The translations under genes were made by a program, and so were the position numbers. Positions 44,201 through 56,357 of a stretch of DNA of 64,000 nt are shown piece after piece. Source of the stretch: an uncultured Muribaculaceae bacterium (GTDB taxonomy: Bacteria > Bacteroidota > Bacteroidia > Bacteroidales > Muribaculaceae). The stretch's first letter is position 1. Every line of letters begins with the position of its first letter. Where the stretch lies: positions 1-64,000 of the forward strand of contig CAJTUF010000010.1 of NCBI GenBank assembly GCA_910579675.1, given 5' to 3'. Under the pieces are notes generated by a model. It was not told the DNA's origin. It made no database searches and was given only the letters and a program-made list of their open reading frames with translations.

Positions 44201-46646
44201 GCCTAAAGATAAAACTGAGGAAACTTTAAGCAATGGGACGAAAATCGAACTATTACCTCCGGTTGATGGGCAGCTGTCGTCAGCTTATCCTAAGCAAATA
44301 ACCATTGAGAACAAGGACCAAATAGTTAACAATTCCACTAATACAGCAAAATTGCGTTTTGATAATGGATATACTATGAATATAGATATCACAGAAACAA
44401 AGAAAGCTGTTACTGCTATTGTAGACAAACCATCTGAAAATCCGTTCTGTATTTTTGCTCGCAATATAGATTCGTTTGGTGATTTTACTCAGAACGAATG
44501 GTTAGAGCGTATTGCTGCATTGTTGAGTACATGTGAGATGGCGGCGGACATGGCAGAAAATTACGGAAAAAGCCATGCAGAACGATGGTTAAAATGGGAC
44601 AGAATATATAAAAGGACAAAAAATAGCGATAACGCTGCCATACGAATGCTTGCTAAGATTTCTCGAACAGAGCGATTGAACGAGTTTTCAAAGTGGGCAC
44701 CAATTGCTGAAAATAAGAAATTAATAGGTCTGGCTCAATCATTAGGGAATATCGCGAAAGCGTATGATGTATCTGCTACCATCCATGGTATCAGTGAAGT
44801 AGCGAATACGGTTTGTAATGACTGGCAAAGCTGGGATGGATTAATTGCTTTAGCGCATCTGAAATGTTCTCCAGAGATACGCGATGCTTTTTTAGCAGAA
44901 ATACATAATCAACAAGATAATCATAGGAGAGATCTTTTGGCTTGCGCCATTCCTTCAATAGCTTTTAGTATCGGAAGCTTTGCAGGAGGACAAGCTAAAC
45001 ATCCTATTATTAGTTTTGGTACAGGTCAAGGCTGTGCGCTTGTTAGTGAGCTATTCAATAATGGCTATACTAGGGTAAATAGCCATTATCAGGATATTAG
45101 GTTTGATATTAGGAATAGATTGCTAAAACATCAAGAGTGTGAAGATGATCCGGATGACAAGCGTCCTCCTTATCCTCCTTATCCCAGAAATGATGCCGAT
45201 CCTATCGAAGATCCGTCGGGATTTGTGTATGAGGGTGTGGTGAGTATGCCTGTCGAGGGCGTTACCGCGACTATCTACCGCAACGACACCACCGAGGGTG
45301 AGGGTGAGCCGTGGGTGGCCGATGAATACGGTCAGGTCAATCCTCAGCTTACGGATGCCATGGGCATGTATGGCTGGGATGTGCCGAGGGGCAATTACCG
45401 CGTGGTGTTTGAGAAGGAGGGCTATGAGCCGGCTATGACCGAGTGGCTCCCTGTGCCTCCGCCTCAGCTCGATGTCAATGTGTCGATGCGCAAGACAGCT
45501 CCTGCCGAGCTCAAATCGGCAACTGCCACCCGCGAGTATATCTCGATAGAGTTTGACACATATATGGATGCCTCGACTCTCACATCCTCCAATATCTACT
45601 TTGAGGCCGACGGGCGCAAGGTAGACGCTACCATTGAGCTTGTCAATGCCGAGGGCGCCGCGCCCGATGCTGTGCTCGCCTCAAAGGTGCGTGTGGTGCC
45701 TGCGATGGCTGTCGATGCTCCCGAGGTGACTCTGCATATAGGCAGCGGTGTGGCAACCTATGCCGGAGTGTCGCTGCCCGAGGAGATTGTCAGGACTCTG
45801 CCAGTAGAGGATGCTGTGGCCGATCTTGTGGCTCCGGCTGAGTTTGCGGTGGAGTATGGCAGTGAGTCGACTCTCCGCGTGCGCCTCCTTCCGGCGTCGG
45901 CCGCAGCGGGCCGTAAGCTCCACATTGTGCCGTCGTCGTCGGTAATCATCGGCGTGTCGGCCACTGAGGTGGCTTTTGATCAGGATGGCTATGCTTCGGT
46001 AGACATAGCGGGTCTGCTCCCCGGCAATGCCGCTCTTACCCTTACCGTGGATGGCTACGACGCCGCTGTTGTGAGCCGCATCACGGTAGGCACCACTCCT
46101 GCCACTGATGTTGCTGCGCCCGAGGCAAGCGTTCCGTCGGGCAGCGAGGTGAGCCGTGGCAGTGTGGTGTCGCTCACGTGTGCCACTCCCGATGCCGTGA
46201 TCTATTACACCACTGACGGCTCATGTCCGTGCGATCCGTCGTCGACCCGACGCGTGTTTGACAGTGGGTCGCCTATCGTGATCGACGCAACTGTAACCAT
46301 CAAGGCTATGGCAGCTGTCGGGGCCATGGAGAGTGCGATAGCCACCTTCACTTACAAGGTGGTGACCCCTCCGACAATACTTGGCATTGATGGCCCTGAG
46401 GCTGACGGCACAAAGATCTATCCGGTGCCGGTGAGCGACCGTCTGCATGTAGAACTCCCGACAGCTTCGGAAGCGTCGACGGTGAGGGTGACACTCACCA
46501 ACAGCGCCGGAGCTGCGGTTGTGGCCGATGAGTGCCGTGGAGGCTCTTTCACCGTCAATGTAGGGCATCTGCCATCGGGCGTGTATATCATTACGCTCGA
46601 TTATGGCGACGGACGCACTGAGTCGCGGCGTGTGATCAAGCGCTGA
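41265..46646 (+). CDS. giant T9SS-sorted surface protein (1,793 residues)
   Basis: A multidomain secreted protein. It has a signal peptide (about 1-24, cleaved after GGYA) and N-terminal Ig-like/WFD-type modules (YHYWFDGDFSNKVTVDG, TAWFMRG). A carboxypeptidase-regulatory-like module lies near 240-300, and an Ig-like piece (VWIYDGDVMIGSTVADATGRW) near 685. A helical, AT-rich central part (about 780-1300) ends in a Pro-rich linker (KRPPYPPYPRNDADP). A DPSGFVYEGVVSMPVEGVTA module follows, closing with WLPVPPPQLDVNVSM, then Ig-like domains, a chitobiase C-terminal-like domain (VIYYTTDGSCPCDPSS) and a T9SS type A sorting domain (about 1715-1793: IYPVPVSDRLHVELP to LPSGVYIITLDYGDG). Export by T9SS to the surface is therefore predicted. 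Function unknown; adhesion, glycan binding or a polymorphic-toxin-like core are all possible. Confidence 0.85.
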   Translation: MTKVVRCWLALTILLITSVTGGYAQSTRYHYWFDGDFSNKVTVDGTLDAIDCSALSFGLHQISVFAEKDGEVTTPRTAWFMRGVIADENGNVDLLVFIDGEYHTTVKAKASGITPLDLDMLTLSKGTHTLQVTCATAEYVSPQVWETEFEAAGIADSGSLILAVSDKNGTDFTDRVSIEWYKDNELIASGAELTGVALGDTLRYKVVLPEELGLIYKDIRSGQFVVSAGSSFIAETLVPFEAVRVSGRVHTSDTAAEGVSVEIKQYPNDRFTTKTTVETAADGTFEIELIDAPTRFDFSGKGYIATYRVVESLTAENALPLDVEIEREGLGRIMLDLTYHSSSTDGPVESKTAALDGDINYTMLCDGLELLTGIYNGGGIPVPESVEPGSTLTVRVESANKLFDAAESSVVYDRPDSTSLSISVMERGGIESRFAGGFAPAYSVAYLYNADGRLMKSEAYKDAVAFTGLEDGSYIMVSLVNDGTLGVPASIDDFSTLGMKAGADYTLHRADVTSGTITVFELSQIPQPDMGMASVITSGTLFTASKSSVTAAEMVTANVKLNLSDDIVEKTSHAVLTISLPDNCAYEPGSMMINGKIAPSSVADGKISVRINKEDLASRIRFCLSSSAGGDFHVGASLALNMGSDIVCPIEPLFYHASDYDFYVPAKTPKSTIHVMGVAEKYGNVWIYDGDVMIGSTVADATGRWSADVELNNPRNTSSHNIWTRTANAEMKFFATQPKKCSYNDKYVVPKSVTMINTAHKVGNTTPVEFKTVFNLDEDRKVSSNYYFYMPTYPEFTFLIDFETNDPDQVSNVLLNVFTENDNSITLPADFDQFRQHWVCNYKFKPNDRPVNVSVDYSDNIIFEDNDKSNIEFDLFDDLEKYHDESVMVDSLKNELHKAWEVDDDYTFEVITSQLMRLLNYHIEDFNQDADITRFINECSALSPDEIQNQCDLEFPALNQDDNIPGMLDIRQLIAEITMPKDKTEETLSNGTKIELLPPVDGQLSSAYPKQITIENKDQIVNNSTNTAKLRFDNGYTMNIDITETKKAVTAIVDKPSENPFCIFARNIDSFGDFTQNEWLERIAALLSTCEMAADMAENYGKSHAERWLKWDRIYKRTKNSDNAAIRMLAKISRTERLNEFSKWAPIAENKKLIGLAQSLGNIAKAYDVSATIHGISEVANTVCNDWQSWDGLIALAHLKCSPEIRDAFLAEIHNQQDNHRRDLLACAIPSIAFSIGSFAGGQAKHPIISFGTGQGCALVSELFNNGYTRVNSHYQDIRFDIRNRLLKHQECEDDPDDKRPPYPPYPRNDADPIEDPSGFVYEGVVSMPVEGVTATIYRNDTTEGEGEPWVADEYGQVNPQLTDAMGMYGWDVPRGNYRVVFEKEGYEPAMTEWLPVPPPQLDVNVSMRKTAPAELKSATATREYISIEFDTYMDASTLTSSNIYFEADGRKVDATIELVNAEGAAPDAVLASKVRVVPAMAVDAPEVTLHIGSGVATYAGVSLPEEIVRTLPVEDAVADLVAPAEFAVEYGSESTLRVRLLPASAAAGRKLHIVPSSSVIIGVSATEVAFDQDGYASVDIAGLLPGNAALTLTVDGYDAAVVSRITVGTTPATDVAAPEASVPSGSEVSRGSVVSLTCATPDAVIYYTTDGSCPCDPSSTRRVFDSGSPIVIDATVTIKAMAAVGAMESAIATFTYKVVTPPTILGIDGPEADGTKIYPVPVSDRLHVELPTASEASTVRVTLTNSAGAAVVADECRGGSFTVNVGHLPSGVYIITLDYGDGRTESRRVIKR

Positions 46647-46672
46647 CGGCATCAGTCTGATATATAACGGCG

Positions 46673-46705
46673 GCGCCGGCTTCCCTGTCGATGGGGAGCC
46701 GGCGC
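46673..46705. terminator. hairpin between convergent genes
   Basis: GCGCCGGCT (46673-46681) pairs with AGCCGGCGC (46697-46705), with further pairing inside. It lies between the surface-protein gene and trxA; no T-tract. Confidence 0.55.
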
Positions 46706-46726
46706 TGTCTGTGTCGGTAGGGGTGA

Positions 46727-47026
46727 TCAGCCGATGTGTTCCTGGAGTTTGGCTTCGAGCTGGTCGGCCTGATGGAGACCGTAGCCGCGCCAGAGGGCTT
46801 CGCCGCTCTTGAATACGATGAGGGTGGGGATGGAGCGGACGTTGTAGCGCTGGGCGAGGTCGGGGTTTTTGTCGACGTCGATCTTGATGATGTTTACTTT
46901 GTCGCCCATGTGGTTTTTGACCTCTTCGAGGATGGGGCTCTGCATCTTGCAGGGGCCACACCATGTGGCGAAGAAGTCGACGAGGGTGGGTTTTGTATCG
47001 CTGATAAATTTGTCGAATTCGTTCAT
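46727..47026 (-). CDS. trxA: thioredoxin
   Basis: A 99-residue cytoplasmic thioredoxin, with active site TWCGPCK (Cys23, Cys26) and the cis-Pro loop RSIPTLIVFK. The frame opens at 47077, but the ATG at 47026 (MNEFDKFISDTKPTLVDFFA) gives the normal length without a signal peptide. It is convergent with the giant surface gene. Confidence 0.93.
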   Translation of the reverse strand: MNEFDKFISDTKPTLVDFFATWCGPCKMQSPILEEVKNHMGDKVNIIKIDVDKNPDLAQRYNVRSIPTLIVFKSGEALWRGYGLHQADQLEAKLQEHIG

Positions 47027-47156
47027 AGGGTCTATATTTGGTTTATGAGGTTTGATGTAGCGGAGGGGGGATTGCATTAAAAAAACAACGCCGCGGCGCG
47101 TAAGGTTCGCGGTGCGGCATTGTGTATGTGTGTGGGGATGGGACGGTAGCCGTGGG

Positions 47157-48041
47157 TCAGAGGGCGTCGAGCACCCGGCGTATTTTTTCGTAGGTAGTGA
47201 TGCGTGTGGGCACGAGTGGGAGCCGGAGCTCGTTTTCGATATATCCCATGGCGTTGAGCACGCATTTCACTCCGGCGGGGTTGCCGTCGACAAAGAGGAG
47301 GGAAAAGAGCTCGGTGAAGCGGTGGTGGATGGCGCGGGCGCGGTCGTAGTCGCCTTCAAGGGTGAGGCGCACCATCTTTGAAAATTCGCGTGGGAAGGCA
47401 TTGCCTATCACCGATATCACGCCTACTGCTCCGAGGGTGATGAGGGGAAAGGTGATGCCGTCGTCGCCCGAGATGACCATAAATTCTTCGGGCTTGCTCT
47501 TGATGATGGCGTCCATCTGATTGATGTTGCCGCTTGCTTCCTTGATGGCTATGATCTTGTCGGGAAAGTCGGCAGCGAGGCGGAGAGTTGTCTCGGCGGC
47601 CATGTTGACACCTGTGCGTCCGGGCACATTGTAGAGCACTACGGGCAGGGGCGATGCCTTGGCAATGGCGGCGTAGTGCTGGTAGATGCCTTCCTGGGAG
47701 GGCTTGTTGTAGTAGGGGACAACGGAGAGAATGGCGCTGTAGGTGTCGGCAGGCACGCTGCGCAGCTCTTCGACTACGGCGGCGGTGCAGTTGCCGCCGC
47801 AGCCGAGCACGAGGGGCACACGGCCGGCCACGCGGGCTGCGACAAAGTCGCGCACCTCGCGACGCTCGTCGGGTGTGAGCGCAGGGGTCTCGGCTGTGGT
47901 GCCGAGCACCACGAGATAGTCTATGCCATTTTTTATCTGATATTCGAGCAGCCGGGCAAGGGCGTCGAAGTCAATTGATTTATCTGATCGGAAGGGGGTG
48001 ATGAGCGCAACGCCCATACCCTGTAGGTTTAGTCGAGCCAT
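47157..48041 (-). CDS. dapA: 4-hydroxy-tetrahydrodipicolinate synthase
   Basis: Condenses pyruvate and aspartate semialdehyde at the branch to lysine and diaminopimelate; cytoplasmic TIM barrel, 294 residues. The Schiff-base lysine is Lys167 in IIAIKEASGN, with Tyr137 in VLYNVPGRTG. It has its own promoter (48108-48079) and is probably monocistronic. The product diaminopimelate feeds the peptidoglycan that MltF and NlpC/P60 remodel. Confidence 0.96.
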   Translation of the reverse strand: MARLNLQGMGVALITPFRSDKSIDFDALARLLEYQIKNGIDYLVVLGTTAETPALTPDERREVRDFVAARVAGRVPLVLGCGGNCTAAVVEELRSVPADTYSAILSVVPYYNKPSQEGIYQHYAAIAKASPLPVVLYNVPGRTGVNMAAETTLRLAADFPDKIIAIKEASGNINQMDAIIKSKPEEFMVISGDDGITFPLITLGAVGVISVIGNAFPREFSKMVRLTLEGDYDRARAIHHRFTELFSLLFVDGNPAGVKCVLNAMGYIENELRLPLVPTRITTYEKIRRVLDAL

Positions 48042-48078
48042 AAGGTCGGGGTGGGAGAAGTGTAAACGGTTCCTACTG

Positions 48079-48108
48079 CAAAATTAGTGAATATCCACCA
48101 ACTGACAA
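48079..48108 (-). promoter_or_regulatory. dapA promoter
   Basis: On the minus strand: TTG (48108-48106), 19 bases, TAATTTTG (48086-48079), 37 bases before the ATG. Confidence 0.65.
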
Positions 48109-48162
48109 GAGAAAAACGGCGCAAGTTGAAGCGGAGTAGGGGCGGGAGTGGAAAGAAATGAC

Positions 48163-48170
48163 TAATTTTG
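48163..48170 (+). promoter_or_regulatory. -7 box of MATE gene
   Basis: TAATTTTG, 35 bases before the ATG at 48206. It makes the earlier in-frame ATG at 48158 impossible as a start, since that ATG lies upstream of the box. Confidence 0.5.
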
Positions 48171-48205
48171 CCGGACTATTATCGCTACTCCCCCTGAAAA
48201 TTAAT

Positions 48206-49636
48206 ATGAATCTGTCGGAAATAATAAGGAGCGACACACCGCTGTCGGGCTTCGGGCGTTTTGCGCTCGCGGTGAGGCTTGCAGTGCCTGCGATTCTGGC
48301 TCAGATTTCGGCTGTGGTGATGGGCTATATCGATGCGTCGATGGTAGGGTCGCTTGGCGCCGATGCTGCGGCGTCGATAGGACTTGTGGCCACTTCCACA
48401 TGGCTCTTCAATGGGCTCTGCTCGGCTGGAGCGGTGGGTTTTTATGTTCAGACAGCCCATCAGCTCGGCGCCGGCAGGCCCGAGGCAGCCCGTGCAATTC
48501 TGCGTCAGGCCATGACGTCGTGTCTGCTCTATTCGCTCCTGCTCATGGCCATAGGGGCCGGGATCAGCGGGTGTCTGCCTCATTGGCTGGGGGGAGGCCC
48601 GTCGATAGCGCCCGGAGCGTCGGCCTATTTCCTTATCTTCTCGCTGGCCGCTCCGGCGCTGCAATTTACCTTTCTGCTGTCGGGCATGCTGAGGTGTGCG
48701 GGCAAGATGACGGTGGCTGGTGGAATAGGCATTGCCGAGTGTGTGCTCGATGTGCTGTTTAATGCGTTTTTGATATTCCCGGCGCGCGATGTGAGCGTGG
48801 CGGGCTTCGATATACGCCTGCCGGGCGCCGATATGGGGGTGGAGGGGGCCGCGCTGGGCACCGCTCTTGCCATGCTCTGCGGCTGTCTGGCCATGTGGAG
48901 CTATCTCTTTTTCAAGCCGTCGGAGCTGCAGTTGCGCGGGGAGCGGGGGAGCTATCTGCCCCGGCGCCACACTCTGAGGCGCGCCCTGTCGATAGCCACT
49001 CCCATGGGGCTTGAACGCCTCTGCACCAATGCCGCGCAGATCACTCTCACGGTGATAGTGGCTCCGCTCGGGGCTGCGGCTATAGCAGCCAATGCTTTTG
49101 CCGTGACCGCCGAGGGGCTGTGTTATATGCCCGGCTACGGCATATCCGACGCGGCCACCGCTCTGGTGGGGCAGAGTGTCGGAGCTGGCAAGCGCCATCT
49201 GGCCCGAAGTTTCGCCACCCTCACAGTAGGGATGGGCATCGGGGTGATGACCATCATGGGCGCCGTGATGTATGTTGCGGCGCCGGCCATGATTGGCTTC
49301 ATGACGCCCGACCCTGAGATAGTGGCGCTGGGCGTTGAGGCGCTGCGCATCGAGGCGTGGGCCGAACCTATGTTTGCCGCCGCTATCGTGACCTACGGTG
49401 TGTTTGTAGGCACGGGCGACACCTTTGTGCCGGCTCTGATGAACCTCGGGTCGATATGGATAGTGAGAGTGTCGCTGGCAGCCGTTCTCGCGCCAGTGAT
49501 GGGGCTCAAGGGTGTGTGGCTTGCCATGTGTATTGAGCTCACTTTCCGTGGCCTGATATTCCTTGTGAGGCTTGCGAGGGTGTTCGGGCGCGATGTGGCC
49601 AAGGCGGCTGAGAAGCACAAGCCGGGGCAGGCGTAG
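48206..49636 (+). CDS. MATE family efflux transporter
   Basis: A 476-residue inner-membrane protein of the multidrug and toxin extrusion family, with about twelve helices in two related halves; the Na+ or H+ driven efflux substrate is not predictable. The first half starts VRLAVPAILAQISAVVMGYIDASMVGSLG, written here in part as VPAILAQISAVVMGYI, the classical MATE start. The second half starts near TLRRALSIATPMGLERL. The start at 48206 (MNLSEIIRSDTPL) is chosen because the -7 box lies between it and the upstream ATG. It is divergent from dapA. Confidence 0.92.
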   Translation: MNLSEIIRSDTPLSGFGRFALAVRLAVPAILAQISAVVMGYIDASMVGSLGADAAASIGLVATSTWLFNGLCSAGAVGFYVQTAHQLGAGRPEAARAILRQAMTSCLLYSLLLMAIGAGISGCLPHWLGGGPSIAPGASAYFLIFSLAAPALQFTFLLSGMLRCAGKMTVAGGIGIAECVLDVLFNAFLIFPARDVSVAGFDIRLPGADMGVEGAALGTALAMLCGCLAMWSYLFFKPSELQLRGERGSYLPRRHTLRRALSIATPMGLERLCTNAAQITLTVIVAPLGAAAIAANAFAVTAEGLCYMPGYGISDAATALVGQSVGAGKRHLARSFATLTVGMGIGVMTIMGAVMYVAAPAMIGFMTPDPEIVALGVEALRIEAWAEPMFAAAIVTYGVFVGTGDTFVPALMNLGSIWIVRVSLAAVLAPVMGLKGVWLAMCIELTFRGLIFLVRLARVFGRDVAKAAEKHKPGQA

Positions 49637-49656
49637 CCTGTGGCGGCAATAATCAA

Positions 49657-49692
49657 GCCCCGGCTGCGTGGCTTGAAAAGCGCAACCGGGGC
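49657..49692. terminator. hairpin between convergent genes
   Basis: GCCCCGGCTGCG pairs with CGCAACCGGGGC (one mismatch), 20 bases after the MATE stop. No good T-tract follows on the plus strand. Confidence 0.5.
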
Positions 49693-49727
49693 CTGGAGTT
49701 GAAAAAAAGCTGTTGCAGTGGGAGTGT

Positions 49728-50615
49728 TTACTTGATGTTGACCAGACACTGGTTGAGGAGCTTGTTGAGCATGCTGTCGGAATATTTCTTGTCGGCGATC
49801 ATCACTTTGAGCAGCTCGCGGGCGGTGTCTTTGTCACTCTCGGAAGCTCCGGCATACGACTCATCGTCGGTGATAAGGCGGTAGGCTTTCGTGGCGAGGG
49901 CTATACGGCTTGTGGAATTGGCCGCTTCCATCCCCTGAAGATACGACATAAGGGTCTCAAACCATGAGTTTTTTCCGGTAGACTGCGAGTCGGGTTGCGA
50001 TGGGATATCTATAGATGCGCCGAAGTTGACGAGGCTTCGCAGGACGTTCATCCCCATCTCTATGCCGGCTTGATTCTCCATCTGCTCGAGTTCCTGCCGG
50101 TATTTCAAGGTGTAGGCATAGGTCACTATGAGCTTGCCAGTGATCTCTCCGTCGGCTTCCTTGCAATTGAAGGCATAGGCGTAGCGGTGGTGGCCGTCGG
50201 GGTCTTCATCGACCGATGGGAGGAAAAGGGCTGAGATATAGCGGGTGTCTTTCTCGTCGACTTTGATGCCCGGCCCGGATCCATCGCCTACGGCAAGAAC
50301 AACGCTGCCGTCGGCGTCGGCGGCTGAACCGCACTCGGAGCTGAAAGCCAGCCCGCTGTCTTTATCGAAGGCTGCAAACACTTTGTCGACAAGATTGGCC
50401 TTGTTGCAGGGAAGAGTGAAGGCGTAGATGTCGCATTGGCCGCTCTTGCGCCCGGTCGCGGGATCGCGGTCGAGCGTGTGGCGCTCGGTTACAGTTGCTT
50501 CCGGCGATTTTATTATGGCATCGAAAGCAGCCTTGATGTTTGACTGGGCGGCAGCTGCGAGGGGCAACATGGCCAGAATGAGTGTCAGGAGGCGGAGGTG
50601 TGATGATGCTGTCAT
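49728..50615 (-). CDS. secreted protein of ECF sigma locus (DUF5024-like?)
   Basis: A 295-residue exported protein with a signal peptide ending near AAA-Q (about residue 24). The body has a pattern known from small Bacteroidales secreted proteins beside sigma/anti-sigma pairs (AAFDAIIKSPEATVTERHTLDRDP, then YAFTLP and LVDKVFAAFDKDSGLAFS in pieces), resembling DUF5024 in my reading; unconfirmed. It is the third gene after sigma and anti-sigma and starts 24 bases after the latter, so it is likely part of the autoregulated unit. Confidence 0.75.
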   Translation of the reverse strand: MTASSHLRLLTLILAMLPLAAAAQSNIKAAFDAIIKSPEATVTERHTLDRDPATGRKSGQCDIYAFTLPCNKANLVDKVFAAFDKDSGLAFSSECGSAADADGSVVLAVGDGSGPGIKVDEKDTRYISALFLPSVDEDPDGHHRYAYAFNCKEADGEITGKLIVTYAYTLKYRQELEQMENQAGIEMGMNVLRSLVNFGASIDIPSQPDSQSTGKNSWFETLMSYLQGMEAANSTSRIALATKAYRLITDDESYAGASESDKDTARELLKVMIADKKYSDSMLNKLLNQCLVNIK

Positions 50616-50639
50616 GGTGGGGTTGGAGGGATTGGGGGA

Positions 50640-51293
50640 TTATTGCATTGTTACTTTGCGGATGGCCGACTCAATGGGGTTGTTGCCGGATTCGCTTATC
50701 ATGTCGTATATCCGGGCTAAAGCCTCGTATTCATCGGCTATCATCCCGGCTGTGAGCATTGCCAGATCATTGTCGATGCTTGCCTGCTGGATGCGGAGAT
50801 ATTCGTCGATGTCGATGTCAATGTCGAGGGCCGGTTCAGGCTGCGGGGCTGCAAGGGCATTGGCGGCGGCTGTAGAGCTGTCGCCATTATCCTCAGGAGC
50901 GGCCTTGGTCAAGGGTGCCGGCATAGTGGCCGAAGGGGGAGGCAGCTGAAGCTCCAGCCGGGCCAATGGCTGAGGCGCTGAGGGGGTGGGAGCATTGTCG
51001 GTGAGTGTCACCGCTATGCCCGATGCCACAATCACACCGAGGAGTGCAGCGGCTACATTCATGATCCATCGCATCTTCAGCCGCGGCCCGGCTATGCGGG
51101 GGCTGAAGCGTGCCCACTCGTCGGCCATATCAAACCGGGTGCGGGCAGCCGACGCGGTGGCTATGGACGCCGACATCTCGTAGATGTCGCGCAGCTCGGG
51201 GTCGTTGCCGATCAGGGCCAGTTCCTCGTCAGACAGGGATGCAGGCGCGTCGAGCATCTTTGCTGTCAATATCTCTTTCTGCTGTTCGGTCAT
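50640..51293 (-). CDS. putative membrane anti-sigma factor
   Basis: A 217-residue protein with a cytoplasmic N-terminal part (about 75 residues: LSDEELALIGNDPELRDIYE), one membrane helix (about 77-97: IMNVAAALLGVIVASGIAVTL) and a Pro/Ala-rich periplasmic region ending in a helical segment. This is the layout of a transmembrane anti-sigma factor, and it follows an ECF sigma gene by 5 bases. A GTG at 51302 overlapping the sigma stop is an alternative start. No zinc-binding HxxxCxxC motif is seen, so the role is inferred from position and layout. Confidence 0.75.
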   Translation of the reverse strand: MTEQQKEILTAKMLDAPASLSDEELALIGNDPELRDIYEMSASIATASAARTRFDMADEWARFSPRIAGPRLKMRWIMNVAAALLGVIVASGIAVTLTDNAPTPSAPQPLARLELQLPPPSATMPAPLTKAAPEDNGDSSTAAANALAAPQPEPALDIDIDIDEYLRIQQASIDNDLAMLTAGMIADEYEALARIYDMISESGNNPIESAIRKVTMQ

Positions 51294-51298
51294 GATTC

Positions 51299-51775
51299 TC
51301 ACGATTTAAAATGGTCTCTCAGTTTTTTGAGGGCGCCGACAAGGTATTTGTTGACCGCCGCAACCGACACTCCGAGGCTGTCGGCAGTCGCGCGGTAGCT
51401 CAATCCCTCGGAGTAGATTTTCGCTATAACCTGCTGCTGGCGTGGCGTCAGCAGGGTGCTGATAGCCGCGGAGATCTCCTCGCTATGCTGCCCGGGATCG
51501 AAATCGTCGGGCGGCGGTTCGAGCGACAGCCGGCGGTGGATCTTCTCGCGGGTGTCGAGTGAGCGCAGGCGGCTCAGACATGCGTTGCGCACCGCGCGGA
51601 GGATAAATGCCGTCGGATTGCCGATAGTCTCATCCGACTCCCAGAGCTTCAGAAACACCTCATGGACCACATCGCGGGCCTCGTCTTCCTCATGTAGCAG
51701 GCTCATGGCCAGCCTCATCGAGGCCGGGAAGCAGCGGGTGTAGAGAGTTTCAAACTCCGAGGGTGAATAATTCAT
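51299..51775 (-). CDS. ECF-type RNA polymerase sigma factor
   Basis: A 158-residue sigma-70 family factor with region 2 (about 8-70: LYTRCFPASMRLAMSLLHEEDEARDVVHEVFLKLWE in part) and region 4 (about 105-155: LTPRQQQVIAKIYSEGLSYRATADSLGVS). The frame opens at 51835; the ATG at 51775 (MNYSPSEFETLYTRCF) fits the family. It heads a three-gene unit with a membrane anti-sigma-like protein and a secreted protein. No TAnnTTTG box is seen in front, which fits transcription by an ECF holoenzyme, perhaps its own. Confidence 0.93.
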   Translation of the reverse strand: MNYSPSEFETLYTRCFPASMRLAMSLLHEEDEARDVVHEVFLKLWESDETIGNPTAFILRAVRNACLSRLRSLDTREKIHRRLSLEPPPDDFDPGQHSEEISAAISTLLTPRQQQVIAKIYSEGLSYRATADSLGVSVAAVNKYLVGALKKLRDHFKS

Positions 51776-51879
51776 TGGTCGATGGTATGTCAGTCCGTCT
51801 TGTATATATATTGACGCACGACCACTCCGGATCATTACCCTTGCAGAGCGAAAAAATGCTGTTTTTTTTGCGCGGAGGT

Positions 51880-51922
51880 AAAAAAATTCAGGCCGGCGCA
51901 GTCGTCACGACGCTCCGGCCTG
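51880..51922 (-). terminator. intrinsic terminator after rpoC
   Basis: CAGGCCGG (51889-51896) pairs with CCGGCCTG (51915-51922), with a nested GTCGTGACGAC stem. It is followed on the minus strand by AATTTTTTT. It closes the large transcription-translation operon. Confidence 0.85.
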
Positions 51923-51998
51923 ATGGGATTATATGATGTCCGGGCCGGGGGAGGGGGATGGCCCGGACGGGGGTTGGGGTCAGTAGTTGATGTGGATA

Positions 51999-56318
<4,320 letters not shown>

Positions 56319-56357
56319 GAAGGGAAGTATGGTGGATTGTAGAGGTATGAGAGATGC

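Noticed and set aside
38620..46646. Insertion sequence or integrative element
   Set aside because: No transposase, integrase or flanking target duplication was found; the repeats have no coding partner in the window.
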